From assembly GCA_028825115.1 (NCBI GenBank), contig JAPKAV010000001.1, positions 144,355 through 208,354 on the forward strand: a stretch of DNA of 64,000 bases, read 5' to 3'. Origin of the DNA: Candidatus Nanopelagicales bacterium (GTDB taxonomy: Bacteria > Actinomycetota > Actinomycetes > S36-B12). Shown piece after piece: positions 38,236-47,687 of this stretch (positions are counted from its first letter, which is position 1; every line of letters begins with the position of its first letter). Both the position numbers and the translations under genes were made by a program. The notes beneath the pieces are model-generated. The model was given only the letters and a program-made list of their open reading frames with translations. It was not told the origin of the DNA and ran no database searches.

Positions 38236-38822
38236 GACGTCTCGCAGATTTCATGATTGCTGGATGTGGGATAATCCTGCTATCCCCACTTATCGGACTT
38301 CTTTCGCTACTGGTGCGTGTATTTCTGGGTTCGCCAGTGCTCTTTCGACAGACCCGGCCAGGGCTCAGTGGGGAATCCTTTGAGCTAGTGAAATTTCGAA
38401 CCATGACCGACCGTTGCGATCAAAATGGAGATTTGTTGCCGGACGCGGAGCGTCTAACAAGTTTCGGAACTTTTTTACGCTCGACGAGTCTGGATGAGCT
38501 TCCCGAATTGTGGAATGTGGTTCGTGCAGAGATGAGCCTGGTGGGTCCCAGGCCGCTATTGGTGGAATACTTACCTTTGTATTCGCCGGTCCAGGCTCGC
38601 AGGCATGAGGTTCGACCAGGTGTAACGGGATTGGCGCAAGTGCGCGGGCGCAACGAGTTGAGTTGGGAAGAAAAGTTTAAGTTAGATGTTTGGTACGTTG
38701 ATCATAGATCTTTTCGCCTTGACGGCGCGATCTTGTTTTGGACAGTGAGATCCGTGTTACATCGGGAAGGTATTTCTGCCGAAGGCAACGTGACGATGCC
38801 CCCCTTTGTTGGCGATCACTAG
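38196..38822 (+). CDS. Sugar transferase (PglC/WcaJ-type phosphoglycosyltransferase)
   Basis: 208 aa; LVKFRTMTDR, TSLDELPELWNVVRAEMSLVGPRPL, RHEVRPGVTGLAQVRGRN. Confidence 0.93.
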   Translation: MFGDLEDPRPASMRRLADFMIAGCGIILLSPLIGLLSLLVRVFLGSPVLFRQTRPGLSGESFELVKFRTMTDRCDQNGDLLPDAERLTSFGTFLRSTSLDELPELWNVVRAEMSLVGPRPLLVEYLPLYSPVQARRHEVRPGVTGLAQVRGRNELSWEEKFKLDVWYVDHRSFRLDGAILFWTVRSVLHREGISAEGNVTMPPFVGDH

Positions 38823-38851
38823 ATTTTTCTCTGCGAGATCGTGATCGTGTA

Positions 38852-40600
38852 TTAACGTGCAAGACAAAATAACGCACCGTCTTGGATCGTTGGCCAATCA
38901 AAGTCAAAACAGCTTAGTGGGCCCAGTTGGTTTCCGTTGGGGAGCGCATGGGCGTACTGCTGGAGTCGTTCTATGTCGGGGCCGTAGAGCGCAAAAACGG
39001 TGGGCTGGATTTCCTTGATTCTTTTAAAGTCCTCGGGCCGAAGTTCCCTTGTGACCGAGATTCTGTTTTCTCCCCAGAACTGCATTCCTGCGGCGACATA
39101 GAGATCGCGGTCTCCTGCGAGCCAGTCACCATCAACGTAGGTAAGGATTTGGTCTTGTGGTGTCGTATTTGCAATCAACCATTCTTGTGCATTTAGGCTG
39201 TTGGCAAGTTTGAGTTTGATGGGATTGCTGTGGAAGGCCCACGCAAAAGGACTGGAGTAGAAAACCCCGATTTGACCACGTGAGTTTTGAATGAGCTGGG
39301 CAGATGCCAGAAAACCAACAAATGCAACGAGTAACAGTTTCCCATTTTTGAAGGCGATCAGGAAAGCCGTTGTTACAACCGCAATGGCCGCTGCAACATA
39401 GCCATTGAAGTGAATCGCTTGGAATCCGACACCGACCACAATCGTAAGGGCGATTGGGGTGATCCAGACTGGCGCGGGGAACTGGCGTGAAAAAGTAAGG
39501 GCGATTGCAAGGGACATAGGGATCCACAACATCGCCGTATAAAAAGTGGCTTGCAGGGTTATGCCGGCCATTGCAGGAAGAAAAGAAAAGGATACCCCGA
39601 GAGTTGTGAGGGCAATTGTGAGCGCTGCTTGCGTTTGGGGGGTTTTGTGTTTCCACCAGCTGAATGCAACAACTATGAACGCGCAAACTGGCACCAATAG
39701 CGACGGGTCTGATAGCCACACAGGTGATTGACTTGAAAAATTTGAGTAGTCGACTTTCGCGTTCCACGCCAAATAGGTCTGGAACCACTTCATGCCCGGG
39801 AAGAGTTGTGCTCCAATAAGGAGAAATGCACCGAAGGTGGCAAGAGCTGCGAGAGCTGCGAGCGCGCACTGTGTGATCAAATGGGAAATTCCTTGAGATG
39901 CTTTGTTAGCCAAGGATCGTTGCAGTGATGTAGCCAACCAGAGTGAACCGGCTAAGAGCGCTGCATAGGGGTTGGTCATTGCCAGCCACCCGAGCGCCGC
40001 ACCAGCCACCAGAGCCGCTGTCTTTCCCCGAAAAAGTGCGCTGCAAATGGAGATAGATATGGCAGCAAGGGAGGTCGCTGTGACATAGGGATTGCTGAGG
40101 TAACTCAGAATCACGGTACTTGCGGTGAGAGTGCCGGTGAGCATTGCTGCTTGCGATCTTGGTGCATGGAATTTTCTTGCGGCAATGTAAAACGCGGTGA
40201 TAATAATTGCCAGGAGTGTCAGTCGCCATAGAAAGTAGCCGAGCCACGGCCCAAATAGGTGGGTAAAAGCATAGGTTGGTCCGATTACTCCGAGGCGGGT
40301 CCAATAATAGGAGTCGATGGGTGCTCGGTCGGTGATTTGACTGCCAAAGTTGGCAAGGGAAAAGTAGAAACTAGAGTCGGGGGTATCGAGCCCGGCCCAC
40401 TGTTGCGAGATCAATCCAATAGTGAGTGTTATTGCGGCGATAATGGCCGTATCGGGTGCGAACCTGCGAATCATGCCAGGTCGACTTTCGTTTTCCTCAA
40501 CAAAGTTGTTCCCCACTGACTCATGTTTACCACAGATCTGGTCCCCTAACATCATGATTGCAGTTGGCAATCCCCAACTGTCGGGGATTGCGACCGTCAA
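38852..40600 (-). CDS. Polytopic membrane protein, probable GT-C-like
   Basis: Multiple hydrophobic segments; likely start at MIRRFAPDT (40474). Confidence 0.65.
   Translation of the reverse strand: MTVAIPDSWGLPTAIMMLGDQICGKHESVGNNFVEENESRPGMIRRFAPDTAIIAAITLTIGLISQQWAGLDTPDSSFYFSLANFGSQITDRAPIDSYYWTRLGVIGPTYAFTHLFGPWLGYFLWRLTLLAIIITAFYIAARKFHAPRSQAAMLTGTLTASTVILSYLSNPYVTATSLAAISISICSALFRGKTAALVAGAALGWLAMTNPYAALLAGSLWLATSLQRSLANKASQGISHLITQCALAALAALATFGAFLLIGAQLFPGMKWFQTYLAWNAKVDYSNFSSQSPVWLSDPSLLVPVCAFIVVAFSWWKHKTPQTQAALTIALTTLGVSFSFLPAMAGITLQATFYTAMLWIPMSLAIALTFSRQFPAPVWITPIALTIVVGVGFQAIHFNGYVAAAIAVVTTAFLIAFKNGKLLLVAFVGFLASAQLIQNSRGQIGVFYSSPFAWAFHSNPIKLKLANSLNAQEWLIANTTPQDQILTYVDGDWLAGDRDLYVAAGMQFWGENRISVTRELRPEDFKRIKEIQPTVFALYGPDIERLQQYAHALPNGNQLGPLSCFDFDWPTIQDGALFCLAR
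40567..40591. other. Perfect 9-bp inverted repeat with 7-nt loop
   Basis: GCAATCCCC-aactgtc-GGGGATTGC; lies upstream of the probable start of the minus-strand membrane protein. Confidence 0.5.
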
Positions 40601-41246
40601 TGCCGAGGTGATCGCTTCTGTTGCTGCAGCGATGCTCAGCGCGATTCCCGGTTTGTGTTGCGATGACTAGTCATTAATGATCCAGTGATTAACGGAATCA
40701 GGAAAATCAATCGGTAGTCTTACCAAGGACCTAGCGGATGAGCAAAGAGTGTCCAGCGTTGGACCGGGATTTCGACATAAAGCTCAAAGGGTCGGCCGCA
40801 GGGATCGCACTTCTTAATTAGTAACTGGGCAGCAAGACGCTCCCCAGTGGCGGTGATATTGGCCAGGTCACCGAAGGAAACAGTCGAAGAATTTTTGGCT
40901 GGCACGGCTTCAATGCCCGAAGCAGTTCAGCTGTTCGTTCTGGTCACAGTTGTTGTCACGATTGCGAAGCAAGCGGGCGCGATGAGGGTGCTCACTAGTT
41001 CGCAGGGGAATACACATCATCAGAGCAGTAAAAGGTGGAGTTTTCTAGGGATCGATGTGCTTCACGGTGCAGTGAGCACAATGCTGGAGCATGACGAGAA
41101 AGTGGCCCTTAGCGAGAGACCGAAACAATTATCTGAGTTATGGGATTTGAATAGAAGTCGCCGATCCCCAGATTCACAAGTCTCGAGCACTGAAAAGGTA
41201 GAGGAAGATGATAATTCAATTATGTCGCGGCCATTAAGATGGGCCT

Positions 41247-42707
41247 GTGCGACGAATCATAGAGCGGGTCCCAGTTGCTACACCTGGTTTGGGCCTTTAC
41301 GGCCTCCTGTGGCTGCTTGTTTTTACGCAACTTGACTACTCCACCAATACAAAAAATTCGATAGATTCCTTATGGCAAAGTTTGGGAATCGAATACCTGA
41401 CGACGGACCCGTTGGGCAGTCTGTCGGTTCTTCACATTCAACCCTGGGGTGTAAATGCCCTGTACGCCCTTGACCTAGCTGTCACACCCACTTCACATAT
41501 ATTGCTCTTAATCGTGTATTTACTTGCCGGCGCTGCTTCAATTTTTCTGCTCGGTGCCACTTTGCAGCAGGTTGGGCTGCCCCGGGCATGGGCGATGGTT
41601 ACTTGTCTCATCTTTGCGTTCCTCCCTGGAACGGTGCTTTACGTCTTTTGGCCCTATAACGTCACTCTGAGCGGCTTCCTCGGTATCTTGGCGGCATTTG
41701 GTCTTTCACTCATCCGCTCTCGTCCAGTGATTGGGTCTTGCGTTAGTGCTCTCGCGGTACTGGGTCTTCAACTCACGCGCGCCTCTTTTGTATGGGTATT
41801 TGTGATGTTGTGGTGTGTGTTTTTACTGGCGCTGCTTTTTAGGCGCTTCTCCGGACGACAGTTGATGCTGGCGACTCTCCCGGTCTTTGTTGTGATCGGT
41901 ATAAGTGCGGCATCGCAGGGTTATTACTGGGCAAACTTTCGCTTGCCGGCCATGAGTTCGTGGAGCGGACAAAACATCGCTAAGGCGTTGATGACTTCGG
42001 GTAAATTAAATGTGACGGAATCTGCACGGCAGAAAATCAACCAGGACGCGTGTCTGACTTCCTTATTGACCGCGTATGAGACCCGGTCTTTAAATGTCTG
42101 GGACCCCGGCGGATTGATGCAGTTGCCCGGTTGCGAGCAACTGCTCGTCAAAGATGCCAACGCGATCCCTGCTTGGGATCAGGACTACCGCGACAGCGGT
42201 GAACTTAATTACAACTCGCGAGTGGGACTTGCCGCCTCTGGGGAATGGAATCGCATGATGACGATCATCGTGCTCAACGATCCGGTGCAGCTTGTTCGCA
42301 TGGCTCTCACAACTAATACGGGACCTCGGTCCTCAGGAATTGGACTCTATTTGGACCCCTCTGACGAATTCCCATGGATTGATGAGCAACGATCCTTACT
42401 TCCATTGGGTTCAGTCTCCGGTTTGTTGAGCCTAGTTTTTGCACCGGCGCTGATTGTTCTCATTCTCTTGGGTATTGGGCACGCTCTGTTGGTTCGGGGC
42501 TCGTACTTACGCATGAATGTTGTCTACTGGGGCGTGTTAGGCATTGTCACTTTTCACACATTGGTCAGTACCTTGGCCGAATACGCAGAGAACATGCGTT
42601 TTCGAGCAGAGATCGACCCGTTGTTATTGCTGGCGGGAGTCATGGCGCTGTATGCAATTTCGCGGGGCACCCAAGAGCGCACGGATGATTCGATTAGTGT
42701 GACCTAG
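41247..42707 (+). CDS. Polytopic membrane protein
   Basis: 486 aa, many TM segments, directly followed by the next gene (TAGTG overlap). Confidence 0.65.
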   Translation: MRRIIERVPVATPGLGLYGLLWLLVFTQLDYSTNTKNSIDSLWQSLGIEYLTTDPLGSLSVLHIQPWGVNALYALDLAVTPTSHILLLIVYLLAGAASIFLLGATLQQVGLPRAWAMVTCLIFAFLPGTVLYVFWPYNVTLSGFLGILAAFGLSLIRSRPVIGSCVSALAVLGLQLTRASFVWVFVMLWCVFLLALLFRRFSGRQLMLATLPVFVVIGISAASQGYYWANFRLPAMSSWSGQNIAKALMTSGKLNVTESARQKINQDACLTSLLTAYETRSLNVWDPGGLMQLPGCEQLLVKDANAIPAWDQDYRDSGELNYNSRVGLAASGEWNRMMTIIVLNDPVQLVRMALTTNTGPRSSGIGLYLDPSDEFPWIDEQRSLLPLGSVSGLLSLVFAPALIVLILLGIGHALLVRGSYLRMNVVYWGVLGIVTFHTLVSTLAEYAENMRFRAEIDPLLLLAGVMALYAISRGTQERTDDSISVT

Positions 42708-44389
42708 TGCTTGGATTATTCACGTGGTTCGGTTTGTTTGCCATCATTTTGGTTTATGGCGCCCCTATTGGGTTATTACTGACTCGTGATCTGCGCCCCA
42801 CAACGATTCGGATCGCAATGTGGTCAGGATTATTGCTTTTGGTCACACTCAGTACTTTCAGCAATCTGTTCATTCCTTTGAAATCTGCAGCCGCAATTGT
42901 GGTGGTGTTAGTTGTAGCCGTATTAACGGTGGCACTTGCTTTCGTGTTGAGTCGCAGGCGTTCAATTCCGATTCTTCCACCTTTAGTGGGGTGGACTGCA
43001 CTTTCCAAGGCGAGTTGGTTCCTCGTTGGCGTGTTAGCAGTAGTGAGTATTTGGTGGTTGGTGGCTGCAACTCGTGCACCTACCAACTACGACTCTGGTC
43101 TTTATCACCTTCAATCAATCTGGTACGCGGCTGATTTCAAAACAATTCCAGGACTTGCAAACCTTTATGCGAGTCTTGGATTCGGGAATTCCTTAATGCC
43201 TCTGACCGCAATCACTACCAATGGCCCAATGGGGCTTGAGGCCTACCGAGTGATTAATGGGTTCTTTTTCTTATTGCTGTTCGTAGAGGTGCTTCTTAGA
43301 CTTTCGAGCAGCCGCCGTAACTCGGTGGGAACCAAAACCTTATTAATTGGCCTTGGCGTTTTCGTTGCTCCCATGATTTGGATGGCTGACTATTGGGTAA
43401 TCAGTCCCACTTTTGACACACCGGTAGCTATTTTGACTCTGGTAAGTGTCGCTGCGCTAGCAGATGCGTTGACTTCCGGTCGCATGAGAAGCGTTGATGT
43501 TGTCGGTGTAATTGTTCCTATTGCTTTGGCAGCAAGCATGCGTCAGCACTATTGGTTCCTTTTTGCATTTTTTGCACTGATCATCTTGTGGGTTGCACTA
43601 GGCCGAAAAACTCAAGGAGTGTTGACAGCATTCTGGTTGTCGGTGGGTGCCTCGAGTGTTCTCCTTGTCGTGATGCTTGTCCGTGATTTTGTTTTGAGTG
43701 GTTGGGTGCTTTACCCGTACAAGATTTTCTCCTTCAATGTGGATTGGGTCGCACCGGATCCGACGGGGCTCATTAATTCAACGAAACTGTGGGCTCGGTC
43801 CCCAACGCCGGCCTACCAACAGATGGGTGACGGCTGGGCATGGGTCAGACCATGGCTGGGAGCCAACTTGATCACGTGGGTATTTCTAGCAATCCTAGGC
43901 TGTCTCATCCTTACGGTTATTGCGTTCTTTTTCGCTCGAAAGATTTGGCGACCGCGCGCCCTGCTAGTTGTTATGGCCCCGTTGTTCCTGTACTTGATCA
44001 CGTGGTTCTTTGTGGGCGCTCCTCATGTTCGCTATTCGTGGGCCCCTTTGTTACTCATGGGAGCCGTACCTCTTGCTTGGGTGTGGCAGGCCATTGAGGT
44101 ACATCACGGTGGTCGTTTTCAGCTGATGAACCTGGCTCAATTTTTGGTTGGGATTGAGTTGATTGTGGTTGTAGTAGTCGCTGCCACGGTGGCCTTGACT
44201 CGACTTGCCACCGAAATGCCGATGATTGCGGTTGACAAAGTGCCACTTAATTCAACGGTGGACCTTCTCGTTCCACAGGGAACTGATCAGTGTTGGAGTC
44301 ACTTCCCGGTTTGCTCAGGGATGCCTGCTGCTGGACTAGCTTTGAGAGGCAACACCGTTGTGGAGGGATTTAAGCGCATTACTGGTTAA
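42707..44389 (+). CDS. Polytopic membrane protein, GT-C-like
   Basis: 560 aa, GTG start overlapping the previous stop; many TM segments and RAPTNYDSGLYHLQ loop. Confidence 0.65.
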   Translation: MLGLFTWFGLFAIILVYGAPIGLLLTRDLRPTTIRIAMWSGLLLLVTLSTFSNLFIPLKSAAAIVVVLVVAVLTVALAFVLSRRRSIPILPPLVGWTALSKASWFLVGVLAVVSIWWLVAATRAPTNYDSGLYHLQSIWYAADFKTIPGLANLYASLGFGNSLMPLTAITTNGPMGLEAYRVINGFFFLLLFVEVLLRLSSSRRNSVGTKTLLIGLGVFVAPMIWMADYWVISPTFDTPVAILTLVSVAALADALTSGRMRSVDVVGVIVPIALAASMRQHYWFLFAFFALIILWVALGRKTQGVLTAFWLSVGASSVLLVVMLVRDFVLSGWVLYPYKIFSFNVDWVAPDPTGLINSTKLWARSPTPAYQQMGDGWAWVRPWLGANLITWVFLAILGCLILTVIAFFFARKIWRPRALLVVMAPLFLYLITWFFVGAPHVRYSWAPLLLMGAVPLAWVWQAIEVHHGGRFQLMNLAQFLVGIELIVVVVVAATVALTRLATEMPMIAVDKVPLNSTVDLLVPQGTDQCWSHFPVCSGMPAAGLALRGNTVVEGFKRITG

Positions 44390-44412
44390 TCAGGACCAAT
44401 AGTTACCCTGAC

Positions 44413-45435
44413 TTAGATTGTGCCGTTTTTGATCGCTTCTTCGATCCAAGGAATCACTTCGTCGAGCATCACGTTAAGGCTTGTCGTGGCTTCAAAGCCC
44501 AAGACCTGTTTTGCCTTGGTGACGTCGGGGATTCGTTTTTGCACGTCGTATTCGAACGGGGTGTCACAGGTGTAATTAAAGGGAACTCCTGGCTTGACTT
44601 TGTTCCAGATCACTTCGGCGAGTTCAAGGACGCTGTTGCCTTGGGCGGTGGAAAGGTTGAAGTCGTTATTGGTGGCTTCGGGGCAAAGCATTGCCGCGAC
44701 GATTCCCTTGGCGAGGTCACCTCCGTAGGTGTAATGGCGGACCTGTTGACCATCCCCGAGAAGGTGAAGTGGATCTTGACCCTTAACAATTTTCTGCACA
44801 AGGTCAGGGACCACATGGCTCATGGCGAGTTCTACATTTCCAGACATCACTTCAATGTCACCCAATGCTTTGCGTTCGCCAATTCCAACACAGTTAAAGG
44901 GACGGCAAATTGTGTAGGGGACCTCGTACTGGTCCCAGGCTGCACGGGCAAAATACTCTACTGCGAGTTTCTGAAAACCATAACTCGACAGTGGCGGGGG
45001 AACGATTAGTTCGTCACCTTCTTTGGAAGGCCAACGTTCTGTCGACTCGAAAACCATGGAACTTGAGAGGTAAGTGACCTTTTTCAAAGGCCCACCGTTT
45101 TTAATTGTTTGAATTGCTGCATCGCAGGTTGAAGCGATAATGCGCTCGTTTTGGGCGAGTAGGTCATAGGCATAAGTGTGGAAGTAGGAGATTCCGCCAA
45201 TGAGTGCGGCGCCAGCTATCACATGATCAACGTCAGCCATTAATTCAACCATTAGTTTTGTTTCTTCGACATCACCGCGCACGAAGTGGTACTTCGCATT
45301 CGCGTCAAATGATCGGGTCACTTCACCGTATTTCGTGAGGTTATCAATACCGACAACTTCGATTCCCTGGTCGAGCAGCTCCTGAACAATGTAACCGCCA
45401 ATAAAGCCAGCACTACCGGTAACGAGAACCTTCAC
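44413..45435 (-). CDS. NAD-dependent epimerase/dehydratase (extended SDR)
   Basis: Start reset to GTG at 45435 (VKVLVTGSAGFIGGYIVQEL), 4-nt GTGA overlap with upstream GT2; YGFQKLAVEYF. Confidence 0.88.
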   Translation of the reverse strand: MKVLVTGSAGFIGGYIVQELLDQGIEVVGIDNLTKYGEVTRSFDANAKYHFVRGDVEETKLMVELMADVDHVIAGAALIGGISYFHTYAYDLLAQNERIIASTCDAAIQTIKNGGPLKKVTYLSSSMVFESTERWPSKEGDELIVPPPLSSYGFQKLAVEYFARAAWDQYEVPYTICRPFNCVGIGERKALGDIEVMSGNVELAMSHVVPDLVQKIVKGQDPLHLLGDGQQVRHYTYGGDLAKGIVAAMLCPEATNNDFNLSTAQGNSVLELAEVIWNKVKPGVPFNYTCDTPFEYDVQKRIPDVTKAKQVLGFEATTSLNVMLDEVIPWIEEAIKNGTI

Positions 45436-46202
45436 TCTTTTCCTTCTTTCTGCTTTGACTTTAATTGATCTATTGTTAGTGCTGGTCCGTAGGCGAACCG
45501 ATACCACTTTAAATATTTTGGAATCCACTTTTTCAACATGAAGCGTGAGTCTCCAGCGTCTCGATCCAACCAGATTGTGGGGACTTCCGCGATCGGGCGA
45601 CGCAATCGGCGAGCTTTTGCCACTAATTCAATGGCGATTTCAAAGCCAGAATCACTTTCAATACCGACTTCTTCAACGAATAAGCGGTTATAGGCCTTGT
45701 AGGAGTTAGTTGCGTCCGATGTGGTCACTCCCGCAAATATCTTGAGTGATTTGCCCGCTGAACGTGAAAGGAATGCTTTGAATCTTGGCCCACCGATTTG
45801 TTGTCCGCCGGGCATGTAACGGGAAGCGGCAGCTATCACGCAACCGCGACCTACCAGTTCCACCAGGGTGTCAATGGATGCGGGGTCGTCCGACCCGTCA
45901 GCCATTGTCACAATCACTACGGGAGCGATTGCTTGGGAAAATCCGTATTTAATTGCTCCAGCTGGACCGCGGGATTTTTGAATTTCGATCCTGACTTGAG
46001 GTATCTCTATCTGGATTTTTTGGATCACCGGGATCGTGGTGTCCTCCACCGAGTCAACCACCACGATTACTTCAAATGGCAGACTGACACTTCGTGCAAT
46101 TCGTGCAATCGAGGCATGGATTGTTTCTGACTCGTTGTAAGCCGGAATAATGATGCTGACCGCGGGAGTCTGGGTCATTGAGCTAGGCCTACTATTTTCC
46201 AA
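45432..46202 (-). CDS. Glycosyltransferase family 2 (DPM-like)
   Basis: 256 aa; VSIIIPAYNESETI, VVDSVEDTT, VTMADGSDDP. Confidence 0.88.
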   Translation of the reverse strand: MENSRPSSMTQTPAVSIIIPAYNESETIHASIARIARSVSLPFEVIVVVDSVEDTTIPVIQKIQIEIPQVRIEIQKSRGPAGAIKYGFSQAIAPVVIVTMADGSDDPASIDTLVELVGRGCVIAAASRYMPGGQQIGGPRFKAFLSRSAGKSLKIFAGVTTSDATNSYKAYNRLFVEEVGIESDSGFEIAIELVAKARRLRRPIAEVPTIWLDRDAGDSRFMLKKWIPKYLKWYRFAYGPALTIDQLKSKQKEGKE

Positions 46203-47350
46203 ATGTCGAAAAGTGGTTGAGTGATTTCTAAGTTTTTGTAGGCCGTGTGTGGGGCGCCAATGACAACAATGTCACACCTCTGAAGAAGTTCCTCTTGAGA
46301 AACAAAGCTCAGGTCGTCAAACATGTGCGGATCCGCGCAGAGAACTTCTTGGGCGCGGAATCGCAGGATTCGGCGAAGCTTGTAACTTAAACTAGAACGC
46401 GGGTCGTCTGAGTCTCCTTTAAATGCCATACCGAGAATTCCCACGGTGAGAGTGGAGAGATCGTGTTCTTTTTCCATTTGCTCTACTAGGAAAAGCGGCA
46501 GGCCTTCATTTACCAACATCGCGCTGTGACCTAGGTGGAAGGCGTTGTTACTAAAAGCCGCTAACTGCATGGTGTCTTTGAGAAGGCAAGGACCGGCTGC
46601 AAAACCTGCTCTAGGGAGATCTTTGGCGCGCGGGTAATTGTGGGTGATCGCGTGGCGGACGTTTTCGTAGTCGACGCCGGCATTTGTAGCCATCACGTAA
46701 AACTGATTCGCGATTGCAAATTTGATGTAACGCCACGAATTAGTGAACAGTTTTGCCAGTTCGGCTTCCTCGGGGGTGACTCGAACAGGCTCAGCGCCGA
46801 GTTGAGTAAAAAGTTCTTCTGACCGAAAGAAGGCGGATTCTGTTCGGGCACCAACCACCTGGGGCAGACTGGAAAGCTCCTCAAGAGCGAAACCCTCAGC
46901 AATGCGCTCTGGACAGAACGACAGGTCAAGCTTCTTACCTGACTTAGCCAAGTGATTTTCAATCTTTTTGGTCACTCCGGGGAAAATGGTGCTGCGCAGA
47001 ATCATGAGTTGACCATCACGCATGAAAGGCAAGCAGTCATCAATTGCGTGAACAACCGCGTCGGGTTCTGGGTTGAGGTGTTCGTCAACCGGCGTACCAA
47101 TTACGACAATGATCGTGTCAGCTTCAGTGATACTGGTGGGATCTGTTGTTGCTGCAAACGAGCCGGCTGCCAGGACCGCGGTCAAGAGTTCGGTGGTATC
47201 TGGTTCAAGAAATGGCATTTCGCCCGACATAACTCGCCTCACCTTGGCGGCGTCAAGGTCGAGTGCAGTTGTTTGTACTCCGGCGTTGGCCAAAGCAAGA
47301 CCTAGTGGAAGTCCAACATGGCCACAGCCACCGACAATAACGACAGTCAT
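46175..47350 (-). CDS. Nucleotide-sugar dehydrogenase (second copy of function)
   Basis: Start reset to MTVVIVGGCGHVGLPLGLAL; RSTIFPGVTKKIE, GFAAGPCLLKDTMQL, MAFKGDSDDPRSS. Confidence 0.9.
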   Translation of the reverse strand: MTVVIVGGCGHVGLPLGLALANAGVQTTALDLDAAKVRRVMSGEMPFLEPDTTELLTAVLAAGSFAATTDPTSITEADTIIVVIGTPVDEHLNPEPDAVVHAIDDCLPFMRDGQLMILRSTIFPGVTKKIENHLAKSGKKLDLSFCPERIAEGFALEELSSLPQVVGARTESAFFRSEELFTQLGAEPVRVTPEEAELAKLFTNSWRYIKFAIANQFYVMATNAGVDYENVRHAITHNYPRAKDLPRAGFAAGPCLLKDTMQLAAFSNNAFHLGHSAMLVNEGLPLFLVEQMEKEHDLSTLTVGILGMAFKGDSDDPRSSLSYKLRRILRFRAQEVLCADPHMFDDLSFVSQEELLQRCDIVVIGAPHTAYKNLEITQPLFDIWKIVGLAQ

Positions 47351-47687
47351 ATGACCCTCCAACATCAGTAAAGTGGATTGGAGCCTAATACAAGAGCCAA
47401 TACGCAAAAGTGCTGGCACTCGTTTAACCGACTACTCCTTGGGTGCCTGCGGTCATTGATGCTCTGATGGATTCGACTCCGAATTCTTATGCAGACTGTC
47501 TCGGAGAGGCAATGATCAGCATTTGTTTTCCAAAAAAACACCACAACCACCGATTCCGCAGATAAATTCGCATAATAATCAAGGGAGGGTCGATCCTCCG
47601 GTGCTTAACGGTGTAGGGCAAGAATTGAGGGAAGACTTCGATTTTAACTAATCCCGTTAAGTATTCCGACCAAAGACGACTAACGAT

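Noticed and set aside
37373-39869. Antisense ORFs such as 37373-37648 (-), 37742-38059 (-), 39132-39869 (-)
   Set aside because: They lie opposite well-supported genes, have low-complexity or unnatural composition and carry no motif
40847-41335. Plus-strand ORF of 162 aa
   Set aside because: Overlaps the real start of 41247-42707 and has no recognisable domain; the opposite strand reads more like protein
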